In this document: in pieces, positions 11,213 to 22,928 of the stretch
Position numbering within the stretch: the stretch's first letter is position 1
Layout: each line of letters starts with the position of its first letter
Origin: Sepiola atlantica
Lineage: Eukaryota; Mollusca; Cephalopoda; Sepiida; Sepiolidae
DNA length: 64,000 nucleotides
Assembly: GCA_963556195.1 (NCBI GenBank)
Contig: OY744517.1
Coordinates: 83,093,214 to 83,157,213 of the forward strand
Direction of reading: 5' to 3'
Notes under the pieces: generated by a model
Databases searched by the model: none
Told to the model about the DNA's origin: nothing
Seen by the model: the letters and a program-made list of their open reading frames with translations, nothing else
Program-made: the position numbers and the translations under genes

Positions 11213-12448
11213 TTACAATTTGTCTTGGTCAGTCTCCTTTATTGTCTGCACCTTAAAAATCTCCTTCCATGGCAACCTCACATGTTGCAGCCAGTTTCTT
11301 CCCAGGAGTGTGGGTGAATCCCCCGCTACCACAATTAACGGTAATTCCACCCGACGACTGTCCAACTGCACTGGAACTTTTGTTTGTCCAATCACCTGGA
11401 TGCAATTTCCTGTATAAGACCTAAGACGCACTTTTGTGGGCTCCAGCAACTTTTTGTTGTTTATTTTTTTCCACGTTTTTAGTCCCATTATCGTTACAGA
11501 TGCTCCTGTATCTATCTCCATAGAAACCCTCTTGTCACAAATGTTGATGTCTACACAATAGGGGTCTACTTTTTCCAGTGGCACTCTGATCCTATTTATG
11601 GTATAAACTTCCTCGGAATTATCCGAGTCTGTGGCTTCCCCTTCTATTTTCCTCACTGAATTTTTTTTCTTTTCTAACCTATTGGGGGGTTTCTTTTTCA
11701 TGTTTAATTTAAAACATTTCTCTGCTATGTGCCCTTGTCTTTTACAGTAGTGACACATGGCATATCTAAAAGGACACTTACTTGTTTCGTGTGTTGCTCC
11801 ACAACGAGTACACTCTTCTTCCGACCTTTCATTCGATCTGTTCTCATATTTTATTTTTTCGGTCTGCCTCCGTGGTGGTGTGAAAATTTTGTTTACTTCT
11901 ATTGTTTTTGTTTGAATATCTCGTAAATGTTTGGAGGCAGATTCGATGTTGACCGCTATTTTGAAAGCTTCGTTAAAAGTTATTGTGTCTTTCTCTGCAA
12001 GTAGTCTCCTCTGAATGTTGTCATCGTTTACTCCTACTACGAGTTTATCCCGTAGCATTTCGTCCAAAAACGTTCCAAAACGACAATCTTCACACATGCT
12101 TCTTAATTCTGCCACATAATCTGTGATCGACTCGCCTGGTTGGCGGTTTCTTGTATAAAACTTTGTTCTCTGAACGATCACAGACGGCTTTGGGCTGAAA
12201 TAATTTTGCATGATTTTGACAAGTTCGTCAAATTCTTTATCTTTCGGTTTTTCTGGAGCTAATAAACTTGATATTTGTTTATATACCTTGCTCCCACAAA
12301 CCGATAAAAAAATCGCTCTCCTCTTTTTCACGTGAGCTGTATCGTCGGGTATCTCGTTTGCTTCGAAAAAGTTCTCCAGACGTTCGATATATTGGTCCCA
12401 TTGTTCACTTGTACTATCAAACGATTCCAACCGACCGAAAGTAGCCAT
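11213..12448 (-). CDS. gag: Gypsy gag-protease
   Basis: The frame is open to 12481, but the first ATG is at 12446-12448 and is the likely start (411 residues); the codons upstream overlap the primer-binding site. The N-terminal half resembles retrotransposon capsid proteins (YxxRLENFF; QPGESITDYVAELR). Two zinc knuckles follow. The first is C-x2-C-x3-H-x4-C (CTRCGATHETSKC) and the second is the canonical C-x2-C-x4-H-x4-C (CHYCKRQGHIAEKC). A retropepsin-like protease closes the frame, with catalytic D in MEIDTGASVT (residue about 313 from the ATG) and the C-terminal LLGRNWL box. It packages RNA and matures the polyprotein. It ends at the TAA 11213-11215, directly before RT in the same frame. 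Confidence 0.92.
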   Translation of the reverse strand: MATFGRLESFDSTSEQWDQYIERLENFFEANEIPDDTAHVKKRRAIFLSVCGSKVYKQISSLLAPEKPKDKEFDELVKIMQNYFSPKPSVIVQRTKFYTRNRQPGESITDYVAELRSMCEDCRFGTFLDEMLRDKLVVGVNDDNIQRRLLAEKDTITFNEAFKIAVNIESASKHLRDIQTKTIEVNKIFTPPRRQTEKIKYENRSNERSEEECTRCGATHETSKCPFRYAMCHYCKRQGHIAEKCFKLNMKKKPPNRLEKKKNSVRKIEGEATDSDNSEEVYTINRIRVPLEKVDPYCVDINICDKRVSMEIDTGASVTIMGLKTWKKINNKKLLEPTKVRLRSYTGNCIQVIGQTKVPVQLDSRRVELPLIVVAGDSPTLLGRNWLQHVRLPWKEIFKVQTIKETDQDKL

Positions 12449-12464
12449 AATTCGTTTTTTTCTT

Positions 12465-12480
12465 CGAATCCTCGTCGCCA
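12465..12480 (-). promoter_or_regulatory. Primer-binding site
   Basis: Three bases inside the 5' LTR the minus strand reads TGGCGACGAGGATTCG. A TGG start right after the LTR is the usual complement of a tRNA CCA end. The same core TGGCGACGAGG occurs next to the LTR of the separate small element at 29475-30135, which supports the call. The primer tRNA was not identified. Confidence 0.75.
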
Positions 12481-12483
12481 ATT

Positions 12484-12652
12484 TGTAATAAACTCACAAG
12501 AGGAGATGTATATTTAAACTCGTTTTATTAGTCGTTCTTTACAAGATGATACTACTGTAATGGCGGCTACACATGCGTAGTGAAACCCGGATGTTAGTTG
12601 GTTTCTTAGTTCAAGGGACACTACTCTGTCTGCACATGTTACATACATTACA
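12484..12652 (-). repeat. 5' LTR of the gypsy element
   Basis: 169 bp, identical to 8219-8387, followed on the plus strand by TATAT (12653-12657), the second target-duplication copy. Promoter and polyadenylation elements must lie here but none is distinctive. Confidence 0.95.
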
Positions 12653-12800
12653 TATATGACCTTTGAAAAGTACTAACATTCAAATGACATGTACCAAAAT
12701 TTGAGCTTATTAGTTTTCAAAGTACAGTTATTTAAGTGAGGATACCGTTGCCAATTATCAAAGCAATGACAAAAATCTGAATTTTGTCTTCTGATAAATA

Positions 12801-14812
12801 GTCCAGTCAAATAAGCCTCAATTTTTGCAAAAGGTCAAACTAATTGCAACACAAGGTTTTTTTTTTGCACAATGCATTTCTATAAGGTCTCTATTTTAAC
12901 ATACTAAAAGTCTAAAAGAATCTACCGATACGAAATATGCAAATTTGGCATTTTTTATCAACAGATGCCCTGTATTTTTCAGTGAACGTGATGTATGCTA
13001 TTAATTGCGCTAAGGCATCATTTGAAATTTATAAGTAAAAATTAAGATATGAAATGATGTATATAGAATTCTTCTTTAATCTCACAGTAAAAATTAACCT
13101 TTATAAAATGTATTTTACGATAAATCTTAAGTTTTGAGACAATTTCTTTCGTTAAAATACATTGTTTTATCGTATGCATTCAAAGAATATTCTTCCATTA
13201 TCAAATTATTGGGAAATTTTATGGAATTATTTTATTAGATATACTTCTACATCATTATTTTTCAATTAAAAAAAAAATTAATATATTATAAATTACCCCC
13301 CCCCCCCACACACACACAAGGAGGTCATGTTTTAATAATCGTTCATTTATTTGTTTTTTAGTTTATTTGCAACTTTATGCAAAAAATAATCACCAGATTT
13401 TTACAAAAGCTGTATTTTGCCACAGGGAAGTCCCATATTAATTCTGAATGTGATCCAGTTCAATGTCTGAATTTAAGATGTTTTTGAAAATTTGGAAAAT
13501 CCCTATCTTCCATCATTGTCAAGGAATGTTTGTTTCTTTTCTGTATTTTTTCTGTTGCAATAATCTGCATAAGGTAAACACTACAATCGGAGAGAAATGA
13601 CAAGGTTTTCTCTAAACTAAGTTCATATGTCGATGGGTAATTTGAGTTTGGAGTCATATCTTTTATTTCATTGTTTGCCTATCCTACAGTTGGTACTGCA
13701 CCATTAACAATAGACTGCATCCTTGGCATGTAAATCATTTGCAGAGGATAATCTTTCTAACACTGTATCACTCCACTCATCATTCCGAGATTTACATATT
13801 TTGTCTATAGTGTGACCATATGTTAATGTTTTCACAAGTTGATTACCCTGACCTCTTTGCTTTTCTTGATATTTGATTGATGTGCCACAAAAAAGGCAGT
13901 AATTCTTGAAATCAAAAGTTATCGTTCGGCTTTGTAACCTACAATTAAATGTTGATATATCGACCCATTCCATGTTTTCATCTGCTTTTATAATGTTAGG
14001 GCTAGACTATCGTTTTCTACAGATATTATGAGCCCGTTGCCCTGCATATATACGAAAACTACTTCCATGTTCCTCACATGCTATCACTTCCTTTTCGGTA
14101 ATTGTCACTGCATCCCCAACATTGTTACCCTATAATACCTTCATTACAAAGTATGCACATGTCTCTAATACTTGCATTAGACATTATTCAATTCGTAACA
14201 AAAAGAAGTTAACAGTAAAAACCAGCAGTGTATAATAGACTAGAAATTTATTTCAGTAAGTTATTCTAAACTTTCAACCTATGATATATATTATAAGGAA
14301 TTCTTTAAACATCGACTAATATGTTTTAGTTTTAATCTCTTCATTTTGTTTTAAAAAAGTTATTTTGTGTAAAAAACCATGTTCAAATTTTATTTTGAAT
14401 CAAACACTTTGTTTTTTGTATGTAATAAAACTTTTACATCGTAAAAATACTTTGGTGCATGGAAAAGCAATATGGCCGCCAGCGATTAAAATATAGAATT
14501 AAAGTTCGATTCTCAAAACTTTAAAAAGCAAATTAGAATTTTATTTCAGGACAAGAAATACATTTAAGACAAAAAATCAATTTTATCCAAAATTTGAGCA
14601 AAATAAGCAAAATTAAAACGAGGTTGTTTAAATTTTTTTGTCATAAACAAATACTATTTTTGATGATCGATCAATGTAACATTTTAATATTTCGCATCGG
14701 TCGATTTTTCTAGACTTTTAATATGTATATATAGACACCTAATAGAAATGATTTGTGCAAACAAGCTTTGTGTTGCAATTAGTTTGACAGTTTTTCATTG
14801 ATTTGACTGGAC
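12801..14812. mobile_element. TIR DNA transposon, about 2.0 kb
   Basis: The left end (12801-12965) and right end (about 14655-14812) are inverted copies of each other. They share GTCCAGTCAAAT at the tip, CAAACTAATTGCAACACAA and TTGCACAA further in, then a conserved CGAAATAT block. Both tips are bordered by TA (12799-12800, 14813-14814), the target duplication of Tc1/mariner-like and some other superfamilies. The interior holds a decayed minus-strand gene (13460-14105). TIRs of about 160 bp with several mismatches indicate an old copy. The superfamily is not assigned because no DDE triad was recognised. Confidence 0.8.
13460..14105 (-). pseudogene. Decayed gene inside the TIR transposon, unknown invertebrate repeat protein
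   Basis: Minus-strand fragments in order: about 13990-14105 (EEHGSSFRIYAGQRAHNICR), 13704-13973 (CLFCGTSIKYQEKQ, a C-x2-C pair, later CKSRNDEWSDTV and SANDLHAKDAVYC) and 13460-13657. The His/Cys-containing start, the CxxC module and the R-N-D-E-W...DLHA.DAVY motif resemble a large family of uncharacterised proteins that is multicopy in cnidarian, arthropod and mollusc genomes, recalled from general knowledge. Position inside TIRs suggests it was carried by the transposon. Stops and frame changes separate the pieces. Function is unknown. Confidence 0.45.
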
Positions 14813-14934
14813 TATAATGTAATTGTTACAGTGTATTCCCCAAAAAATTTAGTACGGCCCAGACATTCTCTATTATGAAATACCTTTATCTAATTAACGA
14901 AATGATCAAAATGAGCAAGGGCAAATAACTCATA

Positions 14935-15014
14935 TTTCAAGTAAAGAGTTATCTCCCGTACAAGTAAAAAAATTTCTGTCCAAACAAAAACAAAAAAACG
15001 ATTTGACTGGACTA
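14935..15014 (+). mobile_element. One-ended fragment of the TIR transposon family
   Basis: Ends in ATTTGACTGGACTA (15001-15014), the same right tip as the transposon at 12801-14812, but no matching left end was seen. A further right tip lies at 15535-15548 with more of the TIR upstream (TGCAACAC...TAGTTTGACC...TTTCACTAATTTGACTGGACTA, split here by differing bases). Confidence 0.5.
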
Positions 15015-15042
15015 TTAGTGCATTTGGCAATATTTCAGAAGC

Positions 15043-15150
15043 GAGGTATTGTTATTTACATGTTTCGGACTGTTGTCCTCATCTTATTTACTGCCATTTT
15101 CGGAACTTGTCAGCCATTGTACTTCAGAGAAGCCTTCTTCAGGCGTTTTT
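15043..15150 (-). ncRNA. Degenerate hammerhead-like motif
   Basis: Minus strand: a core ending ATGA (15079-15085, two substitutions from CUGANGA), a perfect four-base-pair stem II (GGAC/GTCC) with loop AACA (15067-15078), then GAAA (15063-15066), CATG and TA. Helix I pairs poorly. A related segment with CCTGAAGAAG and TCCGAA blocks occurs at about 63615-63700 on the same strand, so this is a dispersed repeat family. It is probably an inactive relic. Confidence 0.35.
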
Positions 15151-15597
15151 TGTCATAAGTGGTAATTTTCCGGAAATTTTGAACCACATATGGAATAAAT
15201 AGTAATAGATTAAATAAAGGATTCACTTGGAAATTTTCGAATGATGATGAAAAAAAAGAAACGCATGAAGATAATAATGGAGAGTTAAATGACCAAAAGG
15301 TTGTGAACATAACAGCTCAGTTGAACCCAAGTCTGAAACATCTAAGTATTTAATGTGTGTGTGTGTGCGTGCGTGCATATATGTATGTATTCATGATAGT
15401 ACCTTTCTGCAGTAACCAATATGGAAATTCCAAGCTTACTAGACCATGGGGATGCATTCTCACTCTTATTAAAATAATTAATACACATTTACCCAAATCC
15501 TATGCAACACCTCATAGTTTGACCTTTTTCACTAATTTGACTGGACTAAAAACATACTGTACACACGAATCAATGGCTTAATAAATGTTATTCGTAC

Positions 15598-16200
15598 TCT
15601 GCTCCATCGGAAGTAATGGTTAAGAGGTGGTATGCTGATTTTAAATGCGGTCATACAGACACAAATGATGCTGAATGTTCAGGTCGCTCAAACTCGGCAG
15701 TTGTCCTGGAAAACATAAAAAAAATGTTCACAAACTCGTGAGAAATAGCAGAAATATTGAAGATATCAGAAGGCAGTGTATTCACCATTTTTCATGAACA
15801 TTTGTCAATGAGAAGTGTTCAAAGTGGGTGCCGCATTTGCTCACAGTCGATCAAAAACAACAACGCCTCGACGATTCAGAGCGTTGTTTGCAATGGTTTC
15901 AATGCAACAAAAATGAGTCTTTGCATCCATGTGATGATAGATGAAACATGGATCTGCAACTTTACTCTGAGGTCAAATTGGCAGTCAGCTGAGTGGACAG
16001 CAGACGGTGAAAGCCGTCCAAAGTGACCAAAGACACAAACATCAGCAGGTAAGGTTTTAGCATCTGTATTTTTGGATGTGCAAGGTATTGTTTCATCGAT
16101 TACCTTGAAAAAGGAAGACCCATCAATAACGAATATTATATAGCATTATTGGTACGTTTGAAAGAATAAATCGCTAAAAACGGACACAAATGAAGAAGAA
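15598..16200 (+). pseudogene. Mariner transposase pseudogene
   Basis: Plus-strand similarity in shifting frames. The N-terminal part reads VKRWYADFKCG and DAECSGR, followed by the helix-turn-helix SEGSVFTIFHEHL. Another frame gives KWVPHLLT. The catalytic block MIDETWICNF holds the DETW motif of mariner with its first Asp preserved, then AEWTADGESRPK and a decayed DVQGIVSSI block. Stops and at least three frame changes show it is dead. The arrangement matches mariner-family DD34D transposases. Terminal inverted repeats were not identified. Confidence 0.85.
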
Positions 16201-16395
16201 AAAATGCTAAAAATTAATTTCTTTCCTTTTCTATCATTTTTTCCTTTCTTTTCTTTCTCCTTTATGTCTTACCTGAAACCCTCAATAATTTTCCTTATTC
16301 ATTTCTAATGCTATCTCCGGTCTCCATTTTGGTTTCCTTGCTTTTGCATATATGAAAAGAGTATAATGTATACCAAAACGTCATATTTATTTATG

Positions 16396-16543
16396 CTATA
16401 TATCTATCTATATATACTATGTACCTATCTATATATACTATGTACCTATCTATATATACTATGTACCTATCTATATATACTATGTACCTATCTATATATA
16501 CTATGTACCTATCTATATATACTATGTACCTATCTATATATAG
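16396..16543 (+). repeat. 21-bp minisatellite
   Basis: About seven perfect copies of a 21-bp unit (TATCTATATATACTATGTACC). It is the cause of the spurious seven-residue coding repeat LCTYLYI in this stretch. Confidence 0.95.
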
Positions 16544-17079
16544 AGATAATCGTCCCATCTCACACGTAGCAGAGTAGGGTGTAATTGTTTGCCACCTCTG
16601 TCACCTCTTACCGAAATTTCAAAATCAAATTTCTAATTATGTCCTTACATTATGCATTAACTTTTCCTTAGTTTCATTCGTTTTTAAATCAACCAATCGA
16701 ACAAATTTACATCGTTTATCTGATCTAATTAATTCAATGTTATTTGGATTTTATCTGCAGAGAAGCACAGTTGAATTCAATTTAATCCGAAAGCACCAAA
16801 GTTAAAGAATGTGTAGGCGGAACTTTCCAACGAAGTAGAAGTAGAAGAATGTGTCTTTAAAGTCAGACATTAGGCACACGAGGTCATTAAATAGTTGGAG
16901 ATCTTCTTTGCAATTAGGTATTTATCGAGTGGAAATTTGATGATTATAAATTGTATTTAAAATGTTTTTATGTTTTCTTTTCTTTCTGTTATTTAATGTC
17001 TGAAAATAAATTGTACCAGACATTTTGTCACCCATGAAGAAGACTTGCAAAACAGTCTATTATTAGTGTGTAACTGCTG

Positions 17080-20000
17080 CCATTTTTGTATTAATACTTA
17101 TCTATTTTCCATTTTGTATTAATACTTATCTATTTTCCATTTTTGTATTAATACTTATCTATTTTCCTGTTTTGTATTAATACTTATCTATTTTCCATTT
17201 TTGTATTAATACTTATCTATTTTCCATTTTTATATTAATACTTATCTATTTTCCATTTTTGCATTAATACTTATCTATTTTCCATTTTTGTATTAATACT
17301 TATCCATTTTCCATTTTTGTATTAATACTTATCCATTTTCCTTTTTTATATTAATACTTATCTATTTTCCTTTTTTGTATTAATACTTATCTATTTTCCT
17401 TTTTTGTATTAATACTTATCTATTTTCCTTTTTTGTATTAATACTTATCTACTTTCCATTTTTGTATTAATACTTATCTATTTTCCTTTTTTGTATTAAT
17501 ACTTATCTATTTTCCTTTTTTGTATTAATACTTATCTATTTTCCTTTTTTGTATTAATACTTATCTATTTTCCATTTTTGTATTAATACTTATCTATTTT
17601 CCATTTTTGTATTAATACTTATCTATTTTCCATTTTTGTATTAATACTTATCTATTTTCCATTTTTGTATTAATACTTATCTATTTTCCATTTTTGTATT
17701 AATACTTATCCATTTTCCATTTTTGTATTAATACTTATCCATTTTCCTTTTTTATATTAATACTTATCTATTTTCCTTTTTTGTATTAATACTTATCTAT
17801 TTTCCTTTCTTGTATTAATACTTATCTATTTTCCTTTTTTGTATTAATACTTATCTATTTTCCATTTTTGTATTAATACTTATCCATTTTCCATTTTTGT
17901 ATTAATACTTATCTACTTTCCATTTTTGTATTAATACTTATCTATTTTCCATTTTTGTATTAATACTTATCTATTTTCCTTTTTTGTATTAATACTTATC
18001 TATTTTCCTTTTTTGTATTAATACTTATCCATTTTCCTTTTTGTATTAATACTTATCCATTTTCCATTTTTGTATTAATACTTATCAATTTTCCATTTTT
18101 ATATTAATACTTATCTATTTTCCTTTTTTGTATTAATACTTATCTATTTTCCTTTTTTGTATTAATACTTATCTATTTTCCATTTTTGTATTAATACTTA
18201 TCTATTTTCCATTTTTGTATTAATACTTATCTATTTTCCATTTTTGTATTAATACTTATCTACTTTCCATTTTTGTATTAATACTTATCTACTTTCCATT
18301 TTTGTATTAATACTTATCTATTTTCCTTTTTTATATTAATACTTATCTATTTTCCATTTTTGTATTAATACTTATCTATTTTCCATTTTTGTATTAATAC
18401 TTATCTATTTTCCATTTTTGTATTAATACTTATCTATTTTCCATTTTTGTATTAATACTTATCTATTTTCCTTTTTTGTATTAATACTTACCTATTTTCC
18501 ATTTTTGTATTAATACTTATCTATTTTCCATTTTTGTATTAATACTTATCTATTTTCCTTTTTTGTATTAATACTTATCTATTTTCCATTTTTGTATTAA
18601 TACTTATCTATTTTCCTTTTTTGTATTAATACTTATCTATTTTCCATTTTTGTATTAATACTTATCTATTTTCCATTTTTGTATTAATACTTATCTATTT
18701 TCCATTTTTGTATTAATACTTATCTATTTTCCATTTTTGTATTAATACTTATCTATTTTCCTTTTTTGTATTAATACTTATCTATTTTCCATTTTTGTAT
18801 TAATACTTATCTATTTTCCATTTTTGTATTAATACTTATCTATTTTCCATTTTTGTATTAATACTTATCTACTTTCCATTTTTGTATTAATACTTATCTA
18901 CTTTCCATTTTTGTATTAATACTTATCTATTTTCCTTTTTTATATTAATACTTATCTATTTTCCATTTTTGTATTAATACTTATCTATTTTCCATTTTTG
19001 TATTAATACTTATCTATTTTCCATTTTTGTATTAATATTTATCTATTTTCCATTTTTGTATTAATACTTATCTATTTTCCTTTTTTGTATTCATACTTAC
19101 CTATTTTCCATTTTTGTATTAATACTTATCTATTTTCCATTTTTGTATTAATACTTATCTATTTTCCTTTTTTATATTAATACTTATCTATTTTCCATTT
19201 TTGTATTAATACTTATCTATTTTCCTTTTTTGTATTAATACTTATCTATTTTCCATTTTTGTATTAATACTTATCTATTTTCCATTTTTGTATTAATACT
19301 TATCTATTTTCCTTTTTTGTATTAATACTTATCTATTTTCCATTTTTGTATTAATACTTATCTATTTTCCTTTTTTGTATTAATACTTATCTATTTTCCT
19401 TTTTTGTATTAATACTTATCTATTTTCCTTTTTTGTACTAATACTTATCTATTTTCCTTTTTTGTATTAATACTTATCTATTTTCCATTTTTGTATTAAT
19501 ACTTATCTATTTTCCTTTTTTGTATTAATACTTATCTATTTTCCTTTTTTGTATTAATACTTATCCATTTTCCTTTTTGTATTAATACTTATCCATTTTC
19601 CATTTTTGTATTAATACTTATCAATTTTCCATTTTTATATTAATACTTATCTATTTTCCTTTTTTGTATTAATACTTATCTATTTTCCTTTTTTGTATTA
19701 ATACTTATCTATTTTCCATTTTTGTATTAATACTTATCTATTTTCCATTTTTGTATTAATACTTATCTATTTTCCATTTTTGTATTAATACTTATCTACT
19801 TTCCATTTTTGTATTAATACTTATCTACTTTCCATTTTTGTATTAATACTTATCTATTTTCCTTTTTTATATTAATACTTATCTATTTTCCATTTTTGTA
19901 TTAATACTTATCTATTTTCCATTTTTGTATTAATAATTATCTATTTTCCTTTTTTGTATTAATACTTATCTATTTTCCATTTTTGTATTAATACTTATCT

Positions 20001-21582
20001 ATTTTCCATTTTTGTATTAATACTTATCTATTTTCCTTTTTTGTATTAATACTTATCTATTTTCCATTTTTGTATTAATACTTATCTATTTTCCTTTTTT
20101 GTATTAATACTTATCTATTTTCCTTTTTTGTATTAATACTTATCTATTTTCTTTTTTTGTACTAATACTTATCTATTTTCTTTTTTTGTATTAATACTTA
20201 TCTATTTTCCATTTTTGTATTAATACTTATCTATTTTCCTTTTTTGTATTAATACTTATCTATTTTCCTTTTTTGTATTAATATTTACCTATTTTCCATT
20301 TTTGTATTAATACTTATCTATTTTCCATTTTTGTATTAATACTTATCTATTTTCCTTTTTTGTATTAATACTTATCTATTTTCCATTTTTGTATTAATAC
20401 TTATCTATTTTCCTTTTTTGTATTAATACTTATCTATTTTCCTTTTTTGTATTAATACTTATCTATTTTCCATTTTTGTATTAATACTTATCTATTTTCC
20501 TTTTTTGTATTAATACTTATCTATTTTCCATTTTTGTATTAATACTTATCTATTTTCCATTTTTGTATTAATACTTATCTATTTTCCTTTTTTGTATTAA
20601 TACTTATCTATTTTCCATTTTTGTATTAATACTTATCTATTTTCCATTTTTGTATTAATACTTATCTATTTTCCATTTTTGTATTAATACTTATCTACTT
20701 TCCATTTTTGTATTAATACTTATCTACTTTCCATTTTTGTATTAATACTTATCTATTTTCCTTTTTTATATTAATACTTATCTATTTTCCATTTTTGTAT
20801 TAATACTTATCTATTTTCCATTTTTGTATTAATACTTATCTATTTTCCATTTTTGTATTAATATTTATCTATTTTCCATTTTTGTATTAATACTTATCTA
20901 TTTTCCTTTTTTGTATTAATACTTACCTATTTTCCATTTTTGTATTAATACTTATCTATTTTCCATTTTTGTATTAATACTTATCTATTTTCCTTTTTTG
21001 TATTAATACTTATCTATTTTCCATTTTTGTATTAATACTTATCTATTTTCCTTTTTTGTATTAATACTTATCTATTTTCCATTTTTGTATTAATACTTAT
21101 CTATTTTCCATTTTTGTATTAATACTTATCTATTTTCCTTTTTTGTATTAATACTTATCTATTTTCCATTTTTGTATTAATACTTATCTATTTTCCTTTT
21201 TTGTATTAATACTTATCTATTTTCCTTTTTTGTATTAATACTTATCTATTTTCCTTTTTTGTACTAATACTTATCTATTTTCCTTTTTTGTATTAATACT
21301 TATCTATTTTCCATTTTTGTATTAATACTTATCTATTTTCCTTTTTTGTATTAATACTTATCTATTTTCCTTTTTTGTATTAATACTTACCTATTTTCCA
21401 TTTTTGTATTAATACTTATCTATTTTCCATTTTTGTATTAATACTTATCTATTTTCCTTTTTTGTATTAATACTTATCTATTTTCCATTTTTGTATTAAT
21501 ACTTATCTATTTTCCTTTTTTGTATTAATACTTATCTATTTTCCATTTTTGTATTAATACTTATCTATTTTCCATTTTTGTA
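17080..21582 (+). repeat. 29-bp satellite, about 155 copies
   Basis: Near-uniform head-to-tail array of a 29-bp unit containing TTTTTGTATTAATACTTATC. Every unit includes the perfect palindrome GTATTAATAC. The main variants are CCATTTTT versus CCTTTTTT, TATT versus TACT and CTAT versus CCAT; a few units are 28 bp. Paired TACTTTCC units recur near 18261, 18870, 19797 and 20696, so blocks of roughly 20-32 units were duplicated together. No coding capacity. Confidence 0.97.
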
Positions 21583-22101
21583 CATACCTAAACAAAATAT
21601 TTTCATGCTGAGCGTCCAGCAGCAGTAAGTCCAAGCCTTCCTCACTGTAGTAGGGACGGTGGCAACATGATAGTGTAAGATCTGCCTGTCTAACAGGGCA
21701 CTGCTGAAAATCCAGGAAGAGTCATCATCAAGATTCATCTTCTAGTCGTCTCTACCTCTGCATGTGGCAAGCAAAGATGTGCCAGGCGTGAAACCGTATA
21801 TCAATAGAGTCAAAGTAGCAATGTTATTTCTGCGCCATTCCTTTGTGTTTTCTGAAACAAACCTTCCTCGACTTTGCATGCACCTGCTGAGCCTAGCTGT
21901 TCTTAGTGTCAGGGATAAACATCTGCAATCCTGCAGTTTAACGAACAGCTGCGACTAACAAGGAGGACTTCATGCAGACCAGACAATCCTGAGGCACGAT
22001 CTTCGTGAGCTCTATGCAGAAGCACGAGTTGCCTAACAAACAAACAAGCATCAGAAACAGCAGCTACCGTCCTGCTCTCACTTGAACACCTACATACATA
22101 C

Positions 22102-22154
<53 letters not shown>

Positions 22155-22229
22155 AAGGAGAGAAAGAGAGTGAAATCATTTTATTTTTGATTTGTTTGTA
22201 CATTTTTAAACTTAAGGTAGACAACTTCT
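21583..22229. other. Unassigned stretch with (GA)n
   Basis: No gene was recognised. A (GA)n tract lies at about 22106-22145, followed by a G run. Confidence 0.5.
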
Positions 22230-22440
22230 GTTATATCCTTCAATTAAAAATGAGTTTTTTCCTTGCATATTTTTATCTTCATTAGGGAATAGTTTGGGGA
22301 TTGTTTTGACAGACATTATCTTTGAAATAACCCCACAGATAAAATCTAGAGGGTTAAAGTCTGGTGAGTGTGAAGGCCATTCAGGATTACACCTACTGAT
22401 AAGACGATCACTAAACAAATACTGTTGGGCATTCATGACT
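22230..22440 (-). pseudogene. Transposase C-terminal fragment, Tc1/mariner superfamily type
   Basis: The minus-strand frame includes RLISRCNPEWPSHSPDFNPL then DFICGVISK. The pattern I-S-R..x-W-P..S-P-D-x-x-P-L-D-F (then usually FLWG) is the conserved region holding the last catalytic acidic residue of a mariner-like lineage common in invertebrates. Only this piece is visible; upstream similarity is lost. It is a different lineage from the mariner relic at 15.6-16.2 kb. Confidence 0.6.
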
Positions 22441-22904
22441 AAAACTAGGTGGACAAGTTAGGCATAGACTGGAGTGTATTTGTACTAAATATGGATGGAT
22501 TGCAGCAAGGATTGTGAATTTTTGCTTGGTCATATCTTTGGGAACTGAAAGTTGCATAACAGTTGTCAACTTGGCATGCAATATTCAAGTTCCAGTGAGG
22601 CTGTTAAGTTATTTTCTCTAATACTCTTGGAAAACCCATGAATCATACTCTCTCCTAGAATAGGCTAGATTCTTAAACTTTGGTAGAGCAACTATCTAGA
22701 AGAAGGAAAACTGAAATAACACAATTTTTTCTCCACTTCTCAATTGCTTCTTTCTGTCTTTAATTTTTCTCTTACCCATTCGACTTAAGCGATGTTGGGT
22801 TATTAGAAGTGCAATGGCGGGTTATGTAACCCTTGTTTCACTATAAAACAACTCATCGTATAGGCACTCTTTCAGAGGGTATCCATTGTCTCTCGATGCA
22901 CCCC

Positions 22905-22928
22905 AGGTCAGTCAGTCAGTCAGTGAAG
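22905..22928 (+). repeat. (CAGT)n microsatellite
   Basis: About five CAGT units (GTCAGTCAGTCAGTCAGTGA). Nothing else was recognised from 22441 to 23120. Confidence 0.8.

Larger units (their letters stand above)
8219..12652 (-). mobile_element. Complete Ty3/gypsy LTR retrotransposon (about 4.43 kb)
   Basis: Two 169-bp LTRs (8219-8387 and 12484-12652) are identical on inspection, start TG and end CA, and are flanked by the 5-bp duplication TATAT (8214-8218, 12653-12657). Internal order on the minus strand is primer-binding site, gag, protease, RT, RNase H, integrase, polypurine tract. Having integrase after RNase H defines Ty3/gypsy. The integrase carries a GPY/F-type C-terminal module and no env-like frame follows. 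Identical LTRs imply a recent insertion. The coding region is nevertheless broken by one in-frame stop (11213-11215) and one frameshift near 10590, so this copy is probably not autonomous. Confidence 0.95.

Noticed and set aside
11213..11215. Programmed stop-codon readthrough between protease and RT
   Set aside because: The stop is TAA with an ordinary downstream context and no evident pseudoknot. A point mutation explains it better, although other copies should be compared.
8219..12652. An env gene making this an errantivirus-like element
   Set aside because: After the integrase stop only about 20 bp remain before the polypurine tract, and there is no further frame.
17080..21582. Possible CRISPR-like array (29-bp repeats)
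   Set aside because: There are no spacers; units are directly abutting with point variants. The genome is eukaryotic and no cas-like gene exists.
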